Made by a program: the position numbers and the translations under genes. The notes below the pieces were generated by a model. It searched no databases, was not told the DNA's origin, and saw only the letters and a list, made by a program, of their open reading frames with translations. DNA of 64,000 nt. It comes from Erythrophleum ivorense (taxonomy: Eukaryota > Streptophyta > Magnoliopsida > Fabales > Fabaceae). Location of the stretch: assembly GCA_026724425.1 (NCBI GenBank), contig JAIUCV010000400.1, forward strand, positions 620,001 through 684,000, in the 5' to 3' direction. Shown one piece after another: positions 13,281 through 24,626 of the stretch. Positions within the stretch are counted from its first letter, which is position 1, and each line of letters opens with the position of its first letter.

Positions 13281-13461
13281 TATAGGAATTTGAATATCAG
13301 TTACGATTGTGAGATAGGATATTGATAGTTATGATTAGGATATGTGGAGATAATATCCGAGAATATTGTATATCCATATCCTAAATTTTACGGGAGAGAC
13401 CAGCTGTATATATGTATCATTATGCACATGAATGAAAGCAGTGTGGATTTCACCTTTTTCA
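13281..13461 (+). repeat. 5' LTR of the copia element
   Basis: It begins tataggaattt and ends cacctttttca. The expected TG start has mutated to TA; the 3' LTR keeps TG. It is the same length (181 bp) as the 3' copy. Confidence 0.95.
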
Positions 13462-13476
13462 TGGTATCAGAGCTGT
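13462..13476 (+). promoter_or_regulatory. Primer-binding site (tRNA-iMet type)
   Basis: The sequence tggtatcagagctgt begins at the base after the 5' LTR. The tggtatcagagc core is the usual complement of the 3' end of plant initiator tRNA-Met used by copia elements. Confidence 0.85.
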
Positions 13477-13522
13477 GATCTGATATCCAAGTCCCACGTA
13501 TGAAATAAAGTCGCTCATTGCG

Positions 13523-14227
13523 ATGTCCCATGCAATGGTGAGTGACGAGACGGAAGAAACTACAAACAACAATCCTATAGCGATGAATCCCTCGTCCCCA
13601 TATTACCTACACCCGTCCGATAGTCCGGGTCAGATGTATGTTAGCGAGCCATTGAATGAAGCCAACTACGGCGAGTGGGTCACAGATATGGGAAACGCCC
13701 TATTTGCCAAAAACAAAATAGGGTTTGTAGATGGAACGCTTCCAACACCCTCTGCAAATTCACCGAATTTGAGCCCCTGGATGCGATGCAACGCTATGGT
13801 CAAGGGATGGTTGAAGACGGCGATAAGCAAAGAGGTGCGGACCAGTGTTCGGTATGCGAAGACAGCTAGAGAAATTTGGGTTAATCTTGAAGAACGCTTT
13901 AGTAAAGGAAGTGCCCCCAGAGCGTATGAGTTACGATGTTCAATCACTCTTCTGAAGTAAGAGAGACAGTCAGTACCAACGTATTACACAAAACTGAAAA
14001 GTTTATGGGATGAGATGCAGATGATTGCACCATGGCCAAGATGTGAGTGTGGTGGCTGTACGTGCGTCATGCAGAAACAATTTATGGAGATGCATGAACG
14101 AGATCAATTGTACGACTTCTTGATGGGGCTTGATGAAGTGTTTAACATTGTCAAAACACAGATTTTGAGTACAAAGCCTCTTCTAAAGTTGGGAACGACA
14201 TACCATTTGGTGGCCGAAGATGAGTAA
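13523..14227 (+). pseudogene. copia gag remnant
   Basis: The open part 13523-13960 reads as a copia gag (UBN2-type), with LNEANYGEWVTDMGNAL near residues 44-60 and AREIWVNLEERFS near residues 112-124. A stop at 13958-13960 is followed in frame by the continuation (TYYTKLKSLWDEMQ, then ERDQLYDFLMGLDE) up to 14227. A CCHC knuckle was not seen after it. In a living element this would be the capsid protein packaging the RNA. Confidence 0.8.
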
Positions 14228-14266
14228 CAATGACAAATATCAACAACAAGCAAACCAACAGGGGAA

Positions 14267-15751
14267 GTGGCAGCCTTTCAGATTTCTCAACAAACTAGAG
14301 ATACTGGGGAGCAACGAGACAAGAAAGAAAGGAGAGGGAATCCAAAGGCAGCACAGGTAATGATGGATGAGGTCCCAAGCCCTATACCTGGTCTCACAAA
14401 CAAACAGTATGGGAAGTTGATACAATACTTGAGCCAAGAAGAAGACATGGCTAAGTATAATAATCAACCAGTTGCAAACATGGCAGGTAATACAATTCTC
14501 GGTAAACCTTGGGTAGTTGATTCAGGTGCCACGGAACATATTGTGTGTGATAAAGATTTGTTGACTAATGAGGTGGAGACCTCGCACCAGCTACCTGTAC
14601 GCATCCCTAATGGGCAGAGCATATCTGTAAAGAGTGTTGGTGAGATGCATCTGCGAAATGGCATGAAGCTCACTAATGTGTTATATATACCCGAATTCAA
14701 ATGCAATTTGATATCTATTAGTAGATTAATAGATGATTATGATTGTACAGTGACATTCACTGAGATTGGATGTGTGATACAGGACTCTCACTTGAGGAAC
14801 CTGATTGGAGTGGGTAAACGCTATGATGGGCTGTACTTACTTGAAGAGACAAGTAGAGGTATAGCTTTACATGTTCAAGACATTCAGACGATGAATAAGT
14901 GGCATTGGCGACTTGGGCATCCTTCAAATGAAAGATTGAAGCAAATTAGTTTATTTTTTGGCAATAATAAAGTAGTTCATTGTGATTCTTGTATGCGAGC
15001 AAAACAAGTGAAGCTCAGTTTTTCAGAAAGTTCAATAAAAACATCTTCTTGCTTTAAGTTAATCCACTGTGACATATGGGGACATTACAAAGAGGCCTCT
15101 TTATCTGATGCACATTACTTTCTAATTATTGTAGATGATTACAGTAGAGGGACTTGGGTATATTTAATAAAAAATAAATATGAGGTGGATTATCATTTAA
15201 TTAGTTTTCTAAATATGGTTAAGACACAGTTTGGTAAACGAGTCCAACGAGTGAGAACTGTCAATGGACTGGAGTTTCAATCACAAAGCATGATGAGATA
15301 CTATCATGAAAGGGGAATTCTACTAGAAAAAACATGCCCCTGTACCCCACAACAAAATGGGGTAGTTGAACATAAACATAGACAAATTCTCTTGATGGCC
15401 AGAGCATTATTCTTTCATGCGAAGCTACCAGTGAAGTTTTGGGGGGAGAGTATCCTCACCGTTGTGTATCTGATGAACAGATTATCATCATGTGCAATGG
15501 GAGACAGGACTCCATTTGAAGTTCTACTAGGAAGAAAGCCAGAATACAACCACTTGAGAGTTTTCGGGTGCCTCACATATGCACACAATAAAAGAAGAGC
15601 TGACAAGTTCGATGCGAAAAGGAAGCCATGTATCTTCATTGGTTATCCCCATGGACAAAAGGGGTACAAGCTATATGATTTGGAGGACAGAACCATACAA
15701 GTGTCTAAGGATGTGGTGTTCTTTGAGGACAAATTTCCTTATGGAAATTAA
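14267..15751 (+). pseudogene. copia pol, protease and integrase part
   Basis: A 494-codon open frame. The aspartic protease motif WVVDSGATEH is near residue 80. The GAG-pre-integrase motif WHWRLGHPSNERL is near residue 212, followed by a zinc-binding HCDSC block. The integrase core starts at LIHCDIWGHY and continues through FLIIVDDYSRGTWVY. The integrase C-terminal region LRVFGCLTYAH and GYPHGQKGYKLYD follow. The region matching the family NGTEF block reads VNGLEF, so the second catalytic Asp position (usually DNGTEF) appears changed to Asn. The frame stops before the reverse transcriptase, which lies in separate frames downstream, so the polyprotein is broken. Confidence 0.85.
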
Positions 15752-16040
15752 GAGATGAGCAATGACGCACTAGCTCACGACTCACTACAACTTCAAGATT
15801 TTGCTAATGCGGATTATCCTGCAGTAGTGAGAAGTGTAGATGCTACTCCTAGCTGTGCATCTGAGGGGGGAGATAAGGGAATCAATGAACCATGATGAGA
15901 GTAAGGAAGCACAAGAAGTGAGCATAAATCGCGAGTCATCAATGCAAACCGAGACTCAAACTAATAACAACATGCAGACAGTATGAAGAAGCAAGAGAGG
16001 GAGAATTCTTCCCAAGCACCTTCTGGATTATGAAGTTGAG

Positions 16041-17711
16041 TTGCCCCCAACGATGGCCCAGGCCCAATCACAGCGAGAGGTTAAAGTCAGTGAAACTCCT
16101 CCCACTCCATCAAGTGACTCAGTGCAGGCCGAATCTTTAGGTAACCAAGTCTTGTATCCAATGACCCATTACATCTCATATAACAAATTCTTGTCTTCCC
16201 ATAAAGCATTATTGGCGGCCATTGACTTGCACAATGAGCTAAAGAATTATTTGTAGGCTAAGAAACATGCACATTGGCGAGAGGTCATGCAAAAGGAAAT
16301 CAAGGCTTTGGAAGAGAATGGGACGTGGACTCTAAAACCTCTACCACCAGGCAAGAACGTAGTAGACTCAAAGTGGGTTTGTAAAATAAAATATAAACCC
16401 AATGGTGAAATAGAATGATACAAGGCACGACTGGTGGCGAGGGGATTCACGCAACAAGAAGGAATAGATTTCTATGAAACTTTTGCTCCAGTTGCGAAGC
16501 TGGTCACGGTTAGAATTTTGCTGGCAGTGGCAGTAAAAAGGGGATGGAATGTGCATCAGTTAGATGTAAATAATGCTTTCCTACATGGAGAGCTCCACGA
16601 AGAAGTCTACATGTGAATTCCAGAAAGGTTTGCAAAAGAGGGAGACAATAGGGTGTGTCATGTCAGAAAGTCATTATACGGCCTTAGGCAGGCATTGAGA
16701 AATTGGTATGACAAGTTTACCACGGCTCTGCTAAGTATGAGCTTCAAGCAGTCAAAGGCAGACCACTCATTATTTGTTTATCAGAGGGGTACAGTTTTTA
16801 CCACGGCATTAATATACATGGATGATGTTCTCCTTGCTGGTACAGATGAGGCACACATGAAGGAAGTGAAGAAGGTGTTGCATGAGAGGTTCAGCATAAA
16901 GGACTTGGGACCACTGAAGTATTTTCTGGGTGTTGAAGTAGCACGTTCCCCATAAGGCTTCTTCTTGAGCCAATGAAAGTATGCATTGGATATACTCAAA
17001 GAAACAGGGATGATGGTGTGTAGGCCTAGTGCATTTCCTATGGAGCAAAATTGCAAGTTTAGAATGGATGATGGAGAGCCATGTGCAGATACAACTAGGT
17101 ATAAGAGACTGGTGGGACGTCTCATTTACTTGACGATCACACGACCGAATTTGACATATGCAGTGAACACTCTGAGCCAATTTATGTCTTCACCAAAACA
17201 GACTCACATGGATGCAGTAGAGCGTATCTTAAGGTACTTGAAGTCAATAATGGGATAGGTTATCTTATTACCAAGCAAGGGAGAGTTGAAGTTAGAAGCG
17301 TATTGTGATGCTGATTGGGGTGGATGTCAGCAAACGCGCTGGTCATGCATTGGGTACCTTGTTAGCTTGGGTGGAGCTCCCATATCATGGAGAACTAAAC
17401 GGTAGACAGTAGTTGCAGAGGCTGAGTATAGAGCAATGGCAAGTACTGTAAGCGAGATGGTATGGTTGCACTGGCTACTTACAGAGCTTAAGGCAAAGCA
17501 ACAAGAGCCCACACCCTTATATTGTGACAACCAAGTAGCAATTCACATTTCGATGAATCCTGTCTTTCACGAACGAACAAAACATGTAGAGATGGACTGT
17601 TATTTTGTCAGGGAGAGGGTTCAGTCCAAGGAGATAGTGCCACAAAAGATATGGACCAAGAATCAAGTTGTGGATATGTTCACCAAAGCGTTGGGTAAAG
17701 ACAAACTTTAG
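16041..17711 (+). pseudogene. copia pol, reverse transcriptase and RNase H part
   Basis: Successive broken frames spell a copia reverse transcriptase: ENGTWTLKPLPPGK, ARGFTQQEGIDFYETFAPVA, VHQLDVNNAFLHGEL, and the catalytic YMDDVLLAG near 16815. RNase H follows with EAEYRAMASTVSEMVWL (17420-17470) and YCDNQVAIHI. In-frame stops occur at 16256, 16416, 16614, 16953 and 17256, so no functional enzyme can be made. The DNA-binding tail ends just before the polypurine tract. Confidence 0.9.
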
Positions 17712-17766
17712 GATTTCTCAGTCAAGTTGGGCATTACAAACCTTCATGCGCCAACTTGAGGGGGAG

Positions 17767-17947
17767 TGTAGGAATTTGAATATCAGTTACGATTGTGAGA
17801 TAGGATACTGGTAGTTATGATTAGGATATGTAGAGATAATATCCGAGAATATTGTATATTCATATCCCGAAGTTTACAGGAGAGACCAGCTATATATATC
17901 TATCATTATGCACATGAATGAAAGCAGTGTGGATTTCACCTTTTTCA
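17767..17947 (+). repeat. 3' LTR of the copia element
   Basis: It begins tgtaggaattt and ends cacctttttca, 181 bp, directly after the purine tract ending at 17766. It is followed by the target duplication gtcta (17948-17952). Confidence 0.95.
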
Positions 17948-17952
17948 GTCTA

Positions 17953-19179
17953 TGTAAGTCCTTAATGCCAAGTCCACCCACTTGTTAGGGTCTTCTAACC
18001 TTATCCCAAGCCACAAGATGGAGTTTTCTGTCTTGGTGAGAAGATCACTACAGAAAATTGCGACTAGCACAATCAAGCTCCTTACAGACATTACTAGGCA
18101 AATACATAGTTGACATGAAATAACTAGGCAAGGCCGATAAAACTAAGTTAATCAACATAGTGCGACCCACTAAATTAAGAAAATTTTCTTTCTAATTTGA
18201 GAGGCGTTTGTGCAATTTCTCCAAGATAGGTAAAAATGTTGCCTTAGACACACGTTTATGTAGAAGAGGAATCTCTAGGTACTTGCCTAAATCTCTTGTG
18301 AAAGGAACCCCCAGTGTACAGCTAAGTTTAGGCGCTCGAGAAAAATGAATATTCTTCGGACAAAATATTTTAGATTTTGAAAGATTTGTTTTTTGGCATG
18401 AAGTTTTGCATAATATTTCCATGAAGTTCCTCAATACCTCCATTTGCTGCACACTAGCCTCCTAAAAAAGAAACGGATCATCTGTGAAAAAAAGACTAAT
18501 AATGTTCGGTCCTACTTTGGAGAGTTTAATTGAGCTCCAAATTTTATTCTTCCTAGCCTAATTAATATAATGTCCAGGCTGCTCCATACAAAGTATAAAA
18601 ATGTAAGGAGATAGTGAGTATCTAATACCTTTAACAAGCGAAATAAGAAAGAGTCCTACTTCAAAAGACCTACATTTGACATTTAGAAATATAAAACATG
18701 ATAATATTAATAAAGCAAGAATTAAAACCAATGTCTTGTAATGTGCCTTTTATGAAATCCCAATCTAGACGATTATAAGCTTTTTCAAAGTCCACTTCTA
18801 CTCAACGCCTTTTGTCCCTTTCTTCAATTTCATCAAATGAATCGCCTCTTAAGCTATAATTATGTCATCATTCCTGTGATGCCTTAGGATGAAACTACAT
18901 TGATTAAGAGCTATCACCTTCTCCAAGAAAGTCTCAAGGCAATTTGCAATCAGCTTCCTAATTATTTTGAAGCTTACATTATAGAGAGAAATGGGGCGAA
19001 AATCTTTCAGGGTCTGAGGGTTTTCCATCTTGGGGATAAGAACAACATAAATATTATTAATTCTCTGAATAATATCAGGGTTACAAAAAGCATCCTTCAC
19101 AAACATACATATAATAGGACCAATCATACTCCATTGATTATGACAGAAAAGAACCAACAAACCATTTAGACTGGATGCC
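17953..19179 (-). pseudogene. LINE ORF2 middle part: reverse transcriptase
   Basis: On the minus strand, 19160-18849 reads IYVVLIPKMENPQTLKDFRP followed by ISLYNVSFKIIRKLIANCLE, the N-terminal fingers region of L1-type reverse transcriptases. Further on, near 18500, the catalytic block reads FTDDPFLF (family FADDxLLF). The frame 18452-18192 matches the thumb/connection region (LGKYLEIPLLHKR). Stops and frameshifts occur between blocks. It lies between the copia element and the Mutator-like element. Confidence 0.8.
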
Positions 19180-19188
19180 TTAAAGGAT
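19180..19188. repeat. 9-bp target duplication of the Mutator-like element (left copy)
   Basis: ttaaaggat here and at 24837-24845, directly outside the terminal inverted repeats. A 9-bp duplication is the hallmark of Mutator-type insertion. Confidence 0.95.
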
Positions 19189-19398
19189 GCGTCCCGATCC
19201 TCTACGCATCCTGAAGCTGCGTATCCTCTGCGAAGCGATGAAACAGCGTCGTTTTACTAAGTTCTGTGAAACAGCGTCGTTTTGCTAAGTTCTGTGAACC
19301 AAATCACAGCCAATCTCCACCGTTCTTCTTGTGTGATCCAAGCCGTTCTTTTTATCTCCTAAATCTCACATACAGAAGCGTCTTCAGCCCCTGCGAAG
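19189..19398 (+). repeat. MULE left terminal inverted repeat (210 bp)
   Basis: It begins gcgtcccgatcctctacg. It contains an internal 28-bp tandem pair beginning gaaacagcgtcgttt (two units differing at one base). A third, diverged unit lies just inside, near 19430. It is the reverse complement of 24627-24836 apart from two differences. Confidence 0.95.
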
Positions 19399-19741
19399 AC
19401 GTTCAAAATGCGTATCCCTTGCGAAGCAACGAAACGGCGTCATTTTATTCACTTTGAGAGAATCTTAGCCATTCAAAGCAGCAAATCCAAACCAACAAAA
19501 GAAATCTTAGCCATCCGTTGAAAATAACATATAATCAGATTTAGAAGCAAAAGCTTTTCGTTCCATCAGCTGATTTCTTTCTCCCTGGTTCTGTGCTATT
19601 GTGGCGGGAAAAGAAGCTCAGTTTACTCGTTCCATTACGCAACCTAAGGTGGGATTTTCATGAAGTAGACAATGAATCATTTTTTTTAGAGATATTATTG
19701 TGTTGTTTCCATTAACACTCTAAGACATTTTTTGTTCTTCA

Positions 19742-19975
19742 GTTGTATGCCATGTATTTCCATTAACGCTATAAGCTTTCGTTCCATTATAATCAGATTT
19801 TTTTTTCTTTTGAGGTTTTTTTTGTCTCTGGTTGTATGCCATGTATTTCCATTAACGCTCTAAGCTTTCATTCCATTATAATCAGATTTTTTTTTCTTTG
19901 GTTGTATGCCAAGTATTTCCATTAACACTCTAAGCCTTTCATTCCATTACAATCATATCTTTTTTTTCTTTTGGG
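19742..19975 (+). repeat. Minisatellite of three imperfect units inside the MULE
   Basis: Units starting gttgtatgcc at 19742, 19831 and 19901 share the phrase tatttccattaac and a cattccatta segment. Spacing is 89 then 70 bp, the difference being in a T-rich spacer. It lies upstream of the transposase coding start, probably in an intron of the 5' leader. Confidence 0.85.
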
Positions 19976-20186
19976 GTTATTTTCTTTTCACTTATTAATG
20001 ATAGAAGATATATTGTGGTTTGGTTTCTTAAAAAACAAAGGTTTAAAAAAATAGATATGATAATATTATGAATAATAACATTGTTAGTTAATATTTTATA
20101 AAGAATTTGAAACTTAGTTATGCTAGAATAAGGTAAGAAGCTAAAGTGCTTAATGAGTTTTTCTTTTGTTTTTCAGGAACCAAAAC

Positions 20187-22935
20187 ATGGAAGTTGATTT
20201 GACTCCTAGATTAGGATTGGAATTTGACAGTCTAGAGGAATCATGGAATTTTTGGGTTGCTTATGCTGGGAGAACTGGATTTGGAGCAAGAAAATATAAT
20301 AAGACAAAGAGTAAGAAAGATGGCTCCATAGTTTCAGCTAGATATGTTTGTTGTAAAGAAGGTTTGCGGACACAAGATAAGAGAGACTTTATGACCTCCA
20401 AACCTCGGCCTGAGACAAGGACTAATTGTAAAGCAAAAATGTCTGTTGCATGCGTAGAAGGGAAATATAGAATTAATGCTTTTTTTGAGGAGCATAATCA
20501 CCTGCTTCATCCTCCAGAAACGGTTCACTTATTGGCCTCACAACGTAAAGTAACTGAGGTTCAAGCTTATGAGATTGACTTGGCAGAAGATTCAGGGCTT
20601 CAACAAAAATCCGCCTTTGAGTTGATGAGTAGGCACGCTGGAGAAAGAGCTAATCTTGGTTACACTCAGTTAGATGTAAAAAATTATCTAAGAACAAAGA
20701 GACAAAGAAGTATGGCATATGGAGAAGCTGGATGCTTGTTGCGCTATTTCCAAGAACAATACTCAGAAAACCCATCATTTTATCATGCTTATCAGATGGA
20801 TGCAGAAGAACAAATTACAAATATTTTTTGGGCCGACGCAAGAATGTTACTTGACTATGCATATTTTGGTGATGTGGTCTCTATGGATACAACATTTAGT
20901 ACAAACCGTGATCATAGACCACTTGCATTACTTTCAGGATTCAATCACTATAAAGGGGTGGTCATTTTTGGTGCAGCATTATTATATGACGAAACTATAG
21001 AATCATTTAAGTGGTTACTACAGACATTCTTGGAGGCACACCAACAGAAAAGGCCTTTTACTATATTTACTGATCAAGACCAAGCCATGATTCGAGCAAT
21101 ACAAGAGGTGATGCCAGATACAAAACATGGATTGTGCACCTGGCATTTAATGCAAAATGGCGTTAAGCATTTAGGAAACTTGATGAAGGGTGGATCACAT
21201 TTTTTGACTGATTTTAAAAAGTGTATGCATCAATACGAAGAGGAGGCGCAGTTCGAAGAAGAATGGAGACAAATGCTTTCATCTTACGATGTAAATGAAA
21301 ATAGATGGTTGACCTCGGTTTATAATATCAAGGAGAAATGGGCTTGGTGTCACATGAGGAAGGCATTCACGCTTGGGGTACGGAGCACACAAGTTAGTGA
21401 AAGTATAAATGCTGCTATAAAGAGTTGTACAAGACCAGATCTAGACATTAATCAATTTTTCAAACAATTTGAACGAGTTGTAAATGATAGAAGGTATAAT
21501 GAGTTAAAGCATGAGTTTGACTCGCGACAAAAATTACCTCGATTGATTGTACAGAGTTCCCCTATGCTTCGCCAGCTTTCTCATATTTATACAGCTCCAA
21601 TCTTTGATTTGTTCCAAGAACAATGGGACCAAGTTGCAGCAGCTTGTATTAAAAATAAAAAAGAGGAATCTCATTTATTTGACTATGTTGTCAATATGGT
21701 CGATGAAGAGGGTGAATGGAAAGTTCAATTTGATCCTAACTCTTTGTCAATTTCATGTAGTTGTCGAAAATTTGAAACTGTTGGAATATTATGTTGCCAT
21801 GCTTTGAAGGTTTTTGATGTAAGGGATATGAAAAAGCTCCCCGAGCGATATATCATAAAGAGGTGGACGAAAGATGCGCGAAGAGGTGTCATACATGATA
21901 TCAGAGGAAATGAGGTCCAAGCAGATCCTAGACTAGAAAGTACACGCCGATATAGAGAACTCTGTCCCATAATGATAAGATTAGCAACCGAGGCATCTGA
22001 TTGTCCAGAAGCATTTTCATTAGTACAAAAAGGCGTGTCAGAACTAATTAAACAAGTGACAGAACTTCGATTAATTCGACAAAGTCCAACCAATGATGGT
22101 AGTGTAAGCACATCACTACCAATAGAATCTAATGTTCAGACAAAAGGATTCAAGAAAAGGGATGGAAGAAGAAAGAAAAGGCGCGAGAAGAGTTGGATTG
22201 AGAAGTTAAAGAAAAGAAGAAGAAGAATAGATTCTACGGTATATGAATATTTGCATATCTCTATTTTATAATTACTGGTCAAGAAATTCTTAATCTATGT
22301 CTTGTTTTTTTGTTCCAGGACAATCAAATGCAAGCAAACACATCCAACATTGCACCTCAAACAACTTTTGCACAAGCAAGTACACCTCAAGAAATTCTAC
22401 CACGGGCAAGTGCATCTCAGATGTCTGTTATAGGCTCTCAAATAGCTGAGAGTGACATTACCTACACTCAAATGCTAATGGTAAGACCGGTTAAATTTTG
22501 TATAAGTAACATTTCATTCAGTACATTAAGGAGCACATTGTGATTAGTGTTGTCTTATAATGTAGGCGCCGATGGATTTTCCAATGCCGTCACTTGAAGC
22601 CTTGGAGTTTAGTCAATATGCCACTAGTGGTATAAATGAGGGTTTTGGTAAATTGTTGCTTTTTTATATTCAATTCTTCAATTTTGTTGTTCATCTCTCA
22701 CTTTATTATCACTATGTAAATAAAACTTTGACAAAATGGCCATAAAATATGTAATTTCATTGAAAACATTCTATTTATATATATTGAACTCTGTATTACA
22801 ACTTTAAATTGAATACAAATGTGGAGTCATTACATTGAAACTGTAATTCATAGTACAAGTCTGAATTCATTACATTGATACTATAATTTTTGTGTATTTT
22901 TAGGTTGTAATCAGTCAAAGGACAGGCCTATCTGA
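20187..22935 (+). CDS. FAR1-type Mutator-like transposase
   Basis: Proposed exons 20187-22238, 22319-22480, 22566-22647 and 22904-22935 join in frame to about 775 codons. The ATG at 20187 was chosen because a pyrimidine-rich acceptor (tttcag) ends 12 bases before it; a 5' leader intron starting near 19649 is likely. Domains in order: FAR1 DNA-binding region (residues about 8-112, from LGLEFDSLEESWNFW to EEHNH); MULE catalytic core with the first Asp in VVSMDTTF (about 232) and the second in FTDQDQAM (about 295); CSWIM zinc finger CSCRKFETVGILCCH (about 525-540). A basic tail follows. In the family this binds the terminal repeats and cuts out and inserts the element. Host FHY3/FAR1 transcription factors descend from such transposases, but here the gene lies between intact terminal repeats, so it is a transposase. 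No frame break was seen. Exons 2-4 carry little recognisable sequence and are less certain. Confidence 0.9.
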
Positions 22936-23164
22936 AGAGATCAATAAACAACCAGCAAATCTTTTTGTTTTCCCTTCTATCATGTGTCCCTCCTCTCTTG
23001 ATGCTTTCCATGTACAAGGCAATCCTATGTTTCTGGCTTGTCTCCACCAACTACACATTTAACTCAAATTGTATAGCAAATTCTTTTGTTGAGTAAAATC
23101 TTGATCTGTTGGTATCTTGATTTGTTGAGTAAAATCTTGTTAATGCTGCTTTTACCTGCAAGAG

Positions 23165-24113
23165 AAGATTCATGAAAGCAAATGCTCCATGTCCAGTAGC
23201 TTTGCTAATGCTTTCTGAAATTCTAGCACAAAGTGTATTGCCATTCTTTCTTTAAAAGTCTGAAAGCAACATCCAATAACTTTACAAATTAAAATTAGGT
23301 AAAGGACAATAAACATAAATAAATGAGCATAAAATTTCAATTCAGAAGCTAAAGACTTAAAACATATTACTGAGCAAAGGAAATCAAGTAACCTATCAAC
23401 TCTAGGATCTACATAGAAGAGGTGGAGCAGGCCTGGAGGGGATCCCAATTTAAGATAGAAAGAAATAAATTTAAATTGATGAAGTGCCTTGTTTGATTAT
23501 TTCAAAACATTCTATTTATATATATTGACAGTTTTTTAGGCCCACTAGTTATAGCAAACAGCCTTTCACATGGAAGCAAGTATAGTTTTGAAGCAAGATC
23601 ATTGAAGCCAGAACATGGAAGCAACTCAAACTCTGCAAATCTAAGCAGTGTCTTCTCTAGGAAAGCATGTTTCAGATAACAGAAAGCACCACCAAATGCT
23701 AAGAGTGCACTTCTACTGCTATCACCTGCTTTCACCAGCTCAAACAAAAACATCAAGCAGGCTGCCTAACCCATCATCATCATCATCAATAACATAATCA
23801 TCAATAAGCCTATAAATTATCCTCACTTCATCAGCAGTTTTCTCAGCATTTCAGAACTTCACATTTGGAATTGATTATTCACTAGATAATTTCTTGTATG
23901 CTTCAGCAGTATTCACTCTGTTTCAGCACTGAGCAGTTTAGGAGGTTTCACAATTTCAACTGGCTTGAGCTCAGACAAGATAGAGCACAAGGCACTGTAC
24001 TCTGAATTATCCTGAAACTGCCATAAAGAGAAGCACAATCTAGTTTTACCAAAATAGTATATATAAGGTATGCCAACAGCAAACTGATCAAGTAAATATT
24101 TGCTAACATGCAT
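23165..24113 (-). pseudogene. MSH6: Captured, decayed MSH6 (mismatch repair) fragment
   Basis: Read on the minus strand, three blocks occur in the same order as in plant MSH6. Block 1 (about 24030-23915) reads DNSEYSALCSILSELKPVEI and continues VKPPKLLSAETE. Block 2 (about 23850-23590) reads NAEKTADEVRIIYRLID, then after a frameshift ELVKAGDSSRSALLAFGGAF and LLRFAEFELLPCSGF. Block 3 (about 23230-23165) reads FVLEFQKALAKLLDMEHLL. The Trp expected before NAEKT is a stop, and there are other stops and frameshifts. Intron-like sequence between blocks suggests capture from genomic DNA rather than cDNA. The gene normally encodes the MutS-alpha subunit that recognises mismatches; this piece covers only the connector/lever region and cannot work. 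It runs antisense to the transposase. Confidence 0.8.
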
Positions 24114-24626
24114 ACCTTGCTCACTTAAGACTCTATTTCAGGTTATCCAAGTAAGGAAAAAAAAATTATAACAAATCCCTGAAAAATCTTGCAGATGAAA
24201 GAATGCAACAAGCAACCATATAATGGATATACAGTCACCATTTATTATTTGGATATAGCTTTCTACATTCTATTTTCTTTATTGAAAGATTGAGTTCAGT
24301 TAGACTTAGTAGTAAGGAAACAAGCAAGGGACTAGCTATAAAGCCGATAGGGAGAGGATTGTGAGACCGATAGCGAGAGGAATGAACTTTATAGCTCAAC
24401 TTACAGTCCAGGAGAGGCTTTAGACAATTTCAGATAATCAAATTTCAGGCATCGAGATTCAGCTATGATGCAGGAATTGGGTCTGATTCTTCATGCTCTC
24501 AGTCGTGTGGTGCATTCTCCAGCAATGATGTTTCAGCCAAGCGCTGAAGCTTGTTGGGTTCCCTCGCACAGCCTCGCGGAAGCAAAGAAATAAGCTGGAG
24601 CTGCATATCAGAGGTTGAAGGAGTTG

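Larger units (their letters stand above)
13281..17947 (+). mobile_element. Ty1/copia LTR retrotransposon, complete but decayed (4667 bp)
   Basis: Two 181-bp LTRs flank gag and pol remnants, and a 5-bp target duplication gtcta sits at 13276-13280 and 17948-17952. The order gag, protease, integrase, reverse transcriptase, RNase H identifies the Ty1/copia superfamily. A tRNA-iMet-type primer site follows the 5' LTR, and a gagggggag polypurine tract ends at 17766, next to the 3' LTR. The LTRs differ at about 11 of 181 positions by hand count (about 6%), mostly transitions, so insertion is not recent. Several stops break the ORFs. It is inserted in the minus-strand LINE. Confidence 0.95.

Noticed and set aside
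20166..20186. Transposase start at the TTG at 20166
   Set aside because: It lies across a splice acceptor (tttcag ending at 20174-20175) and is not an ATG. The ATG at 20187 begins directly before the FAR1 domain.
20187..22935. Host FHY3/FAR1 transcription factor gene
   Set aside because: The gene sits between near-identical terminal inverted repeats with a 9-bp target duplication, so it is a transposase; domesticated FAR1 genes lack these.
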